From the NCBI GenBank assembly GCA_029239935.1, contig JARBTY010000081.1:1-12003 (forward strand): DNA of 12,003 nucleotides, written 5' to 3'. Below, one piece after another: positions 7,146 to 12,003 of the stretch; position 1 is the stretch's first letter, and the number at the start of each line of letters is the position of its first letter. A program made the position numbers and the translations under genes. The notes below the pieces were generated by a model, which saw only the letters and a program-made list of their open reading frames with translations, was not told the origin of the DNA and searched no databases. The stretch is from Clostridia bacterium. GTDB lineage: Bacteria; Bacillota_A; Clostridia; Lachnospirales; Cellulosilyticaceae.

Positions 7146-7213
7146 TTAAATACGTTTAATATCGATTATGTTAATCTGTTCATAAAACATATCATTTTAT
7201 TAAACGTATTTAA
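7146..7213. repeat. 16-bp inverted repeat upstream of the reductase promoter
   Basis: TTAAATACGTTTAATA (7146-7161) and its exact reverse complement (7198-7213) are separated by 36 bp, so equivalent points are 52 bp apart, close to five helical turns. The arms lie near -50 and -102 relative to the predicted start, upstream of the -35 box. That position fits an activator or a looping regulator rather than a terminator. Confidence 0.7.
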
Positions 7214-7216
7214 ACA

Positions 7217-7243
7217 AATCTATTATTATTTTAATAATAGATT
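7217..7243 (-). terminator. Likely terminator after the ABC transporter genes
   Basis: A perfect 12-bp stem (7217-7228 with 7232-7243) with a TTT loop lies about 60 nt past the permease stop. The stem is almost all A-T and the following tract (TGTTTAAAT) is a poor T-run, so termination may be leaky and the dyad could instead be regulatory. Confidence 0.45.
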
Positions 7244-7304
7244 CACCCGTTAACTTTCTGCCCTGTTTGGACAGTATTGAAATTCTAACTGTTTTGGAAT
7301 TGAA

Positions 7305-8021
7305 TTATTGCTGCTCGGCAAATCTCCACCAAGCAAACGTTCCAGCTATTCCCGCCACCTCCGTAGCAGCAAGGATAATTTTGCTGCTCAGATTAAGAGA
7401 GCCTGTGTTTAGAAAGACCGAAGGGATTGTCCATGGAAAATACGGGGCAAATCCTAAAGAGGCCATTACACTTGAGAAAATAACAATGACTAGGATGAGT
7501 CCTAATGGTGCTAAGTATCCTTTACTAACATTTGCTAGAAAGATGCCTGGTGTAGTAACAGCAATAAACAATAATGATGTTATCATAAATCTAAAGAAAA
7601 TATGCCAAATAAAGTCAGCTGACCATCCTGTAAGCCCCAAAACACCACCTACGGCGAGGCCGATGGCAAACATATAGATGGAAAGCAGTATGTTCCATGC
7701 TAAAATGACTATCAATTTAGATAATACAATTTGTGATCTGGATATGGGCTTTGCAAGCAAATCCTTAATCGTCTTATCTGTAAATTCTCTGCCAAACACC
7801 CATGCAGCGATAAAGGTGTATCCAATGAGTCCTAGTGCAGCAAGATTATTAAGTAGTTCCTTTAAATATATTTGCCAATTGATATCTCCCGTATTACTGG
7901 ATAAAATAATGCCCGCTCCCATCATGACTGGCCCAAATGCAAAAACTAAAAATACCAGCCAAAACACATTGGCACGGATGGCTTTTCGAAACTCACAATG
8001 TAGAATAGAGAAAATATTCAT
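7305..8021 (-). CDS. ABC-2 type transporter permease
   Basis: The 238-residue protein has about six hydrophobic spans in the ABC-2 arrangement. An N-terminal amphipathic stretch and a first span come first (about 17-38). The cytoplasmic segment FGREFTDKTIKDLLAKPISR, typical of BcrB- and lantibiotic-immunity-like permeases, precedes the third span, and three more spans reach the C-terminus. It would pair with the ATPase encoded just upstream as a homodimeric or heteromeric exporter half. The chosen ATG at 8021 overlaps the ATPase stop codon by one base (TAATG) and has GGGGGA six or so bases before it. A TTG two codons earlier would leave no spacing. Substrate unknown; export of, or immunity to, a membrane-active peptide or antibiotic is inferred from context. 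Confidence 0.85.
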   Translation of the reverse strand: MNIFSILHCEFRKAIRANVFWLVFLVFAFGPVMMGAGIILSSNTGDINWQIYLKELLNNLAALGLIGYTFIAAWVFGREFTDKTIKDLLAKPISRSQIVLSKLIVILAWNILLSIYMFAIGLAVGGVLGLTGWSADFIWHIFFRFMITSLLFIAVTTPGIFLANVSKGYLAPLGLILVIVIFSSVMASLGFAPYFPWTIPSVFLNTGSLNLSSKIILAATEVAGIAGTFAWWRFAEQQ

Positions 8022-8971
8022 TAGCAATCCCCCATTCCCATACCAATTGTGCGAAGAAAATAACTTTCTAAATCTTCCGTAATGACCCGAAGCAGTGTTG
8101 GCGGTTGATTGAATTTAACAAGTAGTTCAGCTAAACGTTCAGGCCTCTTAGCTATGTGGGCATCGGTTAATTTGAGATGCCCATCCATTGTTTCTTCAAA
8201 TGCATGGCCTTGCTCTTTAAGTAGATTTTTTATAGCATTTTTGTCCCGTCCATCTAAGACTAAATTTTTCTGAAGCGATTGTTCCAGTTTATTCATTTCA
8301 ATTTCTTGAATAAGGTTACCATTGTGAATGATCCCAATACGTGTGGCAATCTTCGAGAGTTCTTCTAACAGATGACTGGATACAAAAATCGTCACGCCGA
8401 AATTTTTTGCTAAATCATATAACATATTACGTATCTCTGCAACGCCTGCCGGATCGAGGCCATTTATAGGTTCATCCAGAATCAAAATTTCCGGATTGTG
8501 TATCATGGCTTTCGCAAGTCCCAAGCGCTGCTTGTTTCCTAAAGAAAGACTCTTCGCTCTTTTCTTTTGATGTGGCTCAAGCCCCAACTTACAAATAATC
8601 TGATTGACGGATTCTTTGTCAGATACCCCTTGCATGCGACGTGCTATGTCAAGGTTTTCGATTACTGTTAGATCAGGATAAAAAGTAACTTCCTCCAAAT
8701 ACCCAACCCTACCCCATAATTTATAGTTTCCAGCATCAACCTTTTCCCCCAGCATATAGACCTCGCCGGAGGTTGGTCGCAGCATGCCTAAGAGTGTTTT
8801 TATGGTCGTTGTCTTTCCAGCGCCATTCAGCCCTACAAATCCAAAAATCTCTCCTTGTTTCACCTCCAGTGATAGATTGTTCAAAACCTTATATTCACCA
8901 AATTTTTTGTGTAATCCCTGAATTTGTATTGCAGCACTTCCACTGATTTTTTGCTTTGAGAATATACCCAT
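8021..8971 (-). CDS. ABC transporter ATP-binding protein (BcrA-like)
   Basis: The 316-residue protein is a soluble ATPase subunit. It shows Walker A GLNGAGKT (about 47-54), the signature LSLGNKQR (142-149), Walker B ILILDEP (162-168), a D-loop GLDPAG and the switch His in SSHLLEE (about 200). The usual Q-loop Gln region reads YLEEVTFY, with Glu in place of Gln, as often seen in BcrA-type exporters. About 90 residues after the ATPase core form the C-terminal extension common to drug and bacitracin exporters. The ATG at 8971 is preceded by GAGGAG nine bases away; a TTG at 8980 directly abuts that site and is rejected. It follows the kinase gene after 86 bp and is translationally coupled to the permease. 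Confidence 0.92.
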   Translation of the reverse strand: MGIFSKQKISGSAAIQIQGLHKKFGEYKVLNNLSLEVKQGEIFGFVGLNGAGKTTTIKTLLGMLRPTSGEVYMLGEKVDAGNYKLWGRVGYLEEVTFYPDLTVIENLDIARRMQGVSDKESVNQIICKLGLEPHQKKRAKSLSLGNKQRLGLAKAMIHNPEILILDEPINGLDPAGVAEIRNMLYDLAKNFGVTIFVSSHLLEELSKIATRIGIIHNGNLIQEIEMNKLEQSLQKNLVLDGRDKNAIKNLLKEQGHAFEETMDGHLKLTDAHIAKRPERLAELLVKFNQPPTLLRVITEDLESYFLRTIGMGMGDC

Positions 8972-9002
8972 CGTCTTCAACTCCTCATTTTGTAGTTGCT
9001 TT

Positions 9003-9036
9003 ATTCTAACAATGCAGTATCAACTCAACCTCAACT
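9003..9036 (-). promoter_or_regulatory. Candidate response-regulator-dependent promoter of the ABC genes
   Basis: On the minus strand two exact AGTTGA hexamers (9036-9031 and 9025-9020) are spaced 11 bp apart. They are followed after 11 bp by a -10-like TAGAAT (9008-9003). No normal -35 box is present; the repeats occupy its place. OmpR/PhoB-type regulators bind direct repeats of one helical turn in this geometry. Confidence 0.5.
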
Positions 9037-9057
9037 TTTGCTCCCTTTTAAAAAATT

Positions 9058-10080
9058 TTAAACAGGTAAAAAAACAGTAAAGACACTGCCCTTTCCCGGA
9101 CTGCTTTCGACTTCTATACGCCCGTTGCAAAGGTTAACAATCTTTTTGACTAAGGTCAATCCAAGTCCATTTCCAATCACCGCATGTGATGTATCACCTT
9201 GATAAAACTTGTCAAAGATATGTTGTTTTGTTTCCTCATCTATTCCCGCTCCATTATCCCGCAAGCAAAACTGTATTGATGAATCGACGCGTCTCAAACT
9301 GACTTGTAATTCCCCGCCTTTATCTGTGAATTTGATAGCGTTATCCAGTAGATTCACCCATATCTGCTGGAGCAAGGGCGCATTATTATAAATATTGATA
9401 TTCTCCAAATCCACATCTACCAAAAGATTTTTGGCACGCCATTTAGGTTCCAATATAAGTATAGCTCTGCGAATTTGCTCATCAAGGGCATAAACCTCTT
9501 TTTCACTAATGATCTCTATGCTTTCAACCTTTGATAAATAGAGTACGCTTGTGGAAAGGTCTGCCAATCTTTGAGATTCTTGAATGATGATATCTAAATA
9601 TTCCTTCGCTTCTTCACCAGTTACCCCATCTTCTTTCAAAAGCTTTGCAAAGCCTTTAATAGAAACAATAGGGGTTTTAAACTCATGTGAAAAATTATTA
9701 ATAAAATCAGTACGTAACATTTCAATGCCCGCAAGCTCCCGTACCATTTTATTAAAACTCGCAGCAAGGCTCTCAAGCTCTGGAATATTGCTCCCTTTAA
9801 CCGAAACCAAAAAATCACCTTTAGCCACCTCCTCAATGGCTTCAATCAAATGATGGACTGGCTTCACCATCCATTTGCTAAGGAGCGCTGTGATAGAAGT
9901 CCCAATAAATACACTTGTTAAGAGCAGTGCAAGAAATCCAAAGAGACCATTTTCAAGAAATCTACCATCAAAAACAAAGCCCAGTAAATACGTAAATAAT
10001 CTTCCAATGACAACCGACAAAACCATAACAAAAAACACAAATACAACTAGCGAAACAGTGAGACTCATTCTTTTTTTCAT
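9058..10080 (-). CDS. Sensor histidine kinase with short extracellular loop
   Basis: The 340-residue membrane kinase has two transmembrane spans (about 6-28 and 45-68) joined by only about 16 residues outside. A HAMP linker follows (about 68-120), then a HisKA dimerisation domain with the phosphorylated His132 (NNFSHEFKTP). The ATPase domain shows an N-box Asn247 (NLLDNAIKF), G1 DNGAGID (275-281), F-box FDKFYQG and G2 GNGLGLTL. The tiny loop leaves little room for a ligand domain. That is typical of intramembrane-sensing kinases that respond to envelope stress or to a membrane partner. The start overlaps the response-regulator stop by four bases (ATGA), so the two are coupled. The ABC genes downstream are the likely target. 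Confidence 0.93.
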   Translation of the reverse strand: MKKRMSLTVSLVVFVFFVMVLSVVIGRLFTYLLGFVFDGRFLENGLFGFLALLLTSVFIGTSITALLSKWMVKPVHHLIEAIEEVAKGDFLVSVKGSNIPELESLAASFNKMVRELAGIEMLRTDFINNFSHEFKTPIVSIKGFAKLLKEDGVTGEEAKEYLDIIIQESQRLADLSTSVLYLSKVESIEIISEKEVYALDEQIRRAILILEPKWRAKNLLVDVDLENINIYNNAPLLQQIWVNLLDNAIKFTDKGGELQVSLRRVDSSIQFCLRDNGAGIDEETKQHIFDKFYQGDTSHAVIGNGLGLTLVKKIVNLCNGRIEVESSPGKGSVFTVFLPV

Positions 10081-10751
10081 GTAGGCTTCACCGCCTTATA
10101 TCCCAGTCCACGTACAGTAACAATCTCAAAGTCAGGGTTGTTCTTAAATTTTTCCCGTAGCCTGCCTATATGAACATTCAGAGTATGCTCATCCGTATCT
10201 GTATCAGGTCCCCATATTTCATCCATTAATTGCATACGCGTAAAAATCATATCTGGATAACTCATCAATTTGAATAATAAATAAAATTCTTTTTGGGGAA
10301 GCGTTATTGCCTCTTCACCATAAGTAACGGTAAGCGAGTTATACTCCAGAGTGGTTCCGCCCATTATTAATTTATGCTCATTTACAATTTGTGCCCGACG
10401 TAGTAGTGCTTTTATCCGAAACAACATTTCCTGTTCGTCAAAGGGCTTTGTCATGTAATCATCTGTTCCCACTAGGAACCCTCTATGTTTATCCTTGATT
10501 TCTTGTTGTGCCGTTATCATCAATATAGGAATATTTTCTCCTACATCGCGTAATGCTTTACAGAGCTCATAACCGTCCATTCTTGGCATCATTAGATCTA
10601 AGATAATCAAATCAAAATACTGTTTTTCCATCATACTTAAAGCGTCAAAACCGTCTCTTGCCGTAAAAGTATTGTAATTGGCACGCTTTAGGACAGCACA
10701 GATCATTTTTTGTGTGCTAAGATCATCTTCTACTACTAAAATATTAAACAT
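10077..10751 (-). CDS. OmpR-family response regulator
   Basis: The 224-residue protein has a receiver domain (1-115) with the acidic pocket Glu8/Asp9/Asp10, phosphoacceptor Asp52 (LIILDLMMP), Thr80 and Lys102 (TKPF). A winged-helix DNA-binding domain follows (about 128-222), ending in HIGRLREKFKNNP and TVRGLGYK. It should be phosphorylated by the kinase encoded immediately downstream. The ATG at 10751 lies inside the end of the LiaF-like gene (8-nt overlap), so all three are probably translated from one message. A pair of 11-bp-spaced direct repeats before the ABC genes suits its DNA-binding class. Confidence 0.95.
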   Translation of the reverse strand: MFNILVVEDDLSTQKMICAVLKRANYNTFTARDGFDALSMMEKQYFDLIILDLMMPRMDGYELCKALRDVGENIPILMITAQQEIKDKHRGFLVGTDDYMTKPFDEQEMLFRIKALLRRAQIVNEHKLIMGGTTLEYNSLTVTYGEEAITLPQKEFYLLFKLMSYPDMIFTRMQLMDEIWGPDTDTDEHTLNVHIGRLREKFKNNPDFEIVTVRGLGYKAVKPT

Positions 10752-11445
10752 AAATGATTTCTACCCCTGAAAAACTAACATTGCCAACTAATGTTAACGT
10801 ATTTGTTGCTTTTTCATTACTTCTATTTTTTTCATCCACACCACCTAGAAATACATTGGTCTTATCATCAACCTTCCAAGTCTTTGGGACATACAATTCT
10901 ACTCCTGAAAAAGAAACTTCTAATTTAACTAAAGCATTTTCATTTCTCATGGTTGCATGATCAAAGTAGATTTTCATCGCTCCAAAAGAACACTCAAGAT
11001 CCCCTCTCTCAAAATGGTCCGTATTGATATACTTGATGCTCGCACCAAATGCACTTTTAAATACTACATTACTTTGATCTTCTATATCAATTTTTTCAAA
11101 CTTATAATCTTGATTATTATGATGATGGTGATGGGCCAATTTCATATGTTTGTGAAAAATCATAGAAAGACCAATGCTGCCAAGTAATGCTGCCAAAAGT
11201 ACTGTCCACGGGGTAAGCTCAGTAATCCCCAATGCTTTATCATATATAATAAAAATAAATGCAATAGGGAACAAAATACCTGTAAAGTTTAACTGCGGTA
11301 TACTCTTTACAATAACGGCTCCTAAAAAGACTGTTAATATCAAACTAAAGGCATTCACACTTGGAAAATATCCAAGTCTATTGATCACTATAAAAATACT
11401 TGCAAGTATAAATAGAGCCCCCCAAAAATATCTTTCTTTTTTCAT
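10744..11445 (-). CDS. LiaF-like membrane protein with His-rich linker
   Basis: The 233-residue protein has four predicted membrane spans in its first 98 residues (about 8-22, 33-47, 54-68, 79-97). A His-rich linker follows (HKHMKLAHHHHH, 98-109), then a soluble cytoplasmic beta-rich domain (about 115-233). That domain repeats the pattern FGASIKY, FGAMKIYF, FSGVELYVP, FSGVEIIYV, which is characteristic of the LiaF C-terminal domain. LiaF proteins restrain a partner sensor kinase in envelope-stress signalling, so this one may inhibit the kinase two genes downstream. The start at 11445 has GAGGAA at a suitable distance and lies one base after the LytTR stop. The histidine run is unusual for the family and could bind metal, which is not shown. 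Confidence 0.82.
   Translation of the reverse strand: MKKERYFWGALFILASIFIVINRLGYFPSVNAFSLILTVFLGAVIVKSIPQLNFTGILFPIAFIFIIYDKALGITELTPWTVLLAALLGSIGLSMIFHKHMKLAHHHHHNNQDYKFEKIDIEDQSNVVFKSAFGASIKYINTDHFERGDLECSFGAMKIYFDHATMRNENALVKLEVSFSGVELYVPKTWKVDDKTNVFLGGVDEKNRSNEKATNTLTLVGNVSFSGVEIIYV
11119..11154 (-). other. Histidine-rich linker in the LiaF-like protein
   Basis: Codons for residues 98-109 give seven His in twelve positions, five of them consecutive, at the membrane-cytoplasm boundary. The composition is plainly visible; any metal-binding role is a guess. Confidence 0.7.
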
Positions 11446-11446
11446 A

Positions 11447-11902
11447 TCATTTCCTCTTTTCTAATAGTTTAATTTTTAAAGGTTTATAATAATATCTTGA
11501 AACATAGACCTGTTTGTGCGTATTTTGAAATTCAACCTTACTGGATGAGGATAAACTGTGTGTTATGGAGTAAATATGATTTATATTTAAAATGGCTGAT
11601 TTTGAAATTCGCATAAAATACCCTGGTAATAATTCTTCTAGTTCATAAAGCTTATATTTTACGTTATAAATCTGATGGGTGGTATGTGCACAAACACCAC
11701 TTTCTGCAGTATCAAAAAATAATATTTCTTCTAGTGAAAGATAATACTCCGTCTCGCCTTTATAAAAAGTAATAGGCTTCCTACGGAACAATAACTCATC
11801 AAGCATTGTTTGCAGCACTCTGATTTCTTCACTTAGTTCACTGCACCTGATAATCACTTCGTTTTCTTTGATCTTTTTATCCACCTCAATTTGTATTTTC
11901 AT
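11447..11902 (-). CDS. Stand-alone LytTR-domain transcriptional regulator
   Basis: The 151-residue protein lacks a receiver domain. An N-terminal segment of about 42 residues, predicted strand then helix, precedes a LytTR DNA-binding domain (about 43-148). Typical family text is YYLSLEEILFFDTAE (52-67), YELEELLPGYFMRISKSAIL (86-105) and NINHIYSI (107-114). Such proteins bind pairs of direct repeats 21 bp apart. The ATG at 11902 follows GGGGAGGGG at the right distance; an in-frame GTG at 11917 sits upstream of that site and is rejected. It is the first gene of the envelope-stress operon. A matching direct repeat lies just upstream of its own promoter, so it probably autoregulates. Confidence 0.9.
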   Translation of the reverse strand: MKIQIEVDKKIKENEVIIRCSELSEEIRVLQTMLDELLFRRKPITFYKGETEYYLSLEEILFFDTAESGVCAHTTHQIYNVKYKLYELEELLPGYFMRISKSAILNINHIYSITHSLSSSSKVEFQNTHKQVYVSRYYYKPLKIKLLEKRK

Positions 11903-11923
11903 ACTTCCCCTCCCCACATCTAC

Positions 11924-11952
11924 ATTATATGGACTACTTTTTTTATTGTAAA
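11924..11952 (-). promoter_or_regulatory. Promoter of the LytTR-LiaF-kinase operon
   Basis: On the minus strand TTTACA (11952-11947) and TATAAT (11929-11924) have the ideal 17-bp spacing. The predicted start is near 11917, giving a leader of about 15 nt that begins close to the ribosome binding site. Confidence 0.8.
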
Positions 11953-11960
11953 CAGCCTAG

Positions 11961-11991
11961 CAGTAAGTGGTTATTTATTGTCTGTAAGAGG
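11961..11991. promoter_or_regulatory. Candidate LytTR binding site (direct repeat, 21-bp period)
   Basis: CAGTAAGTGG (11961-11970) and CTGTAAGAGG (11982-11991) share eight of ten bases and start 21 bp apart. They lie about 44-74 bp upstream of the predicted start, directly above the -35 box. The half-sites partly match the AgrA-type consensus, by eye about seven and six of nine positions. Confidence 0.6.
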
Positions 11992-12003
11992 TCTATTTTT
12001 TAT

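Noticed and set aside
7217..7243. CRISPR-like or origin-like AT-rich repeat
   Set aside because: There is only a single short hairpin, with no spaced repeat units, no DnaA-box cluster and no cas genes.
7267..8082. Two adjacent plus-strand open frames opposite the ABC permease gene
   Set aside because: They lie antisense to a permease with clear family features, show no recognisable protein and lack placed ribosome binding sites. They are shadows of the real gene.
8972..8980. TTG start for the ABC ATPase
   Set aside because: It directly abuts the GAGGAG site, leaving no spacing. The ATG at 8971 fits.

Overview
The window looks like chromosome from an anaerobic, low-GC Gram-positive bacterium, most likely a member of the Clostridia. 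The grounds are AT-rich DNA, strong GGAGG-type ribosome binding sites, lipoprotein signal peptides, an OmpR-type two-component system with a LiaF-like partner, and an extracellular-type flavin reductase. The genus cannot be named from the sequence alone. No tRNA, rRNA, CRISPR array or intact insertion sequence was seen.

Layout from left to right. (1) 21-572 (+) encodes a small lipoprotein and faces a DUF2200 gene (629-979, -); a hairpin terminator lies between them. (2) 995-1133 is a scar. It holds a copy of the DUF2200 promoter segment and a 59-nt fragment of a tetR-type gene. (3) A LysR-type regulator (1148-2047, -) is divergent from a two-gene operon for an aconitase-family hydro-lyase (large subunit 2260-3546, small subunit 3557-4081). 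No other leucine-pathway gene is present, so this may be a catabolic dehydratase rather than biosynthetic LeuCD. (4) 4121-4173 repeats the DUF2200 promoter segment and precedes an intact tetR gene (4343-5011, +). That gene is the full-length relative of the fragment at 1075-1133, so the lysR-hydro-lyase block is flanked by direct repeats. (5) A large secreted, lipid-anchored FMN/FAD reductase of the fumarate/urocanate reductase type (5072-7048, -) converges on tetR, with a 23-bp hairpin terminator between them. Its promoter is well formed, with a 16-bp inverted repeat upstream.

(6) The right-hand 4.7 kb is one colinear minus-strand module: LytTR regulator (11447-11902), LiaF-like membrane protein (10744-11445), OmpR-type response regulator (10077-10751), HAMP histidine kinase (9058-10080), then ABC ATPase (8021-8971) and ABC-2 permease (7305-8021). 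Most genes overlap or abut. The arrangement resembles cell-envelope stress or antimicrobial-peptide response systems. Two regulatory arrays fit the regulators encoded beside them: a 21-bp-spaced direct repeat just upstream of the LytTR promoter, and an 11-bp-spaced direct repeat in place of a -35 element before the ABC genes. The inferred circuit is that the LytTR protein controls the whole operon and the two-component system boosts the transporter.
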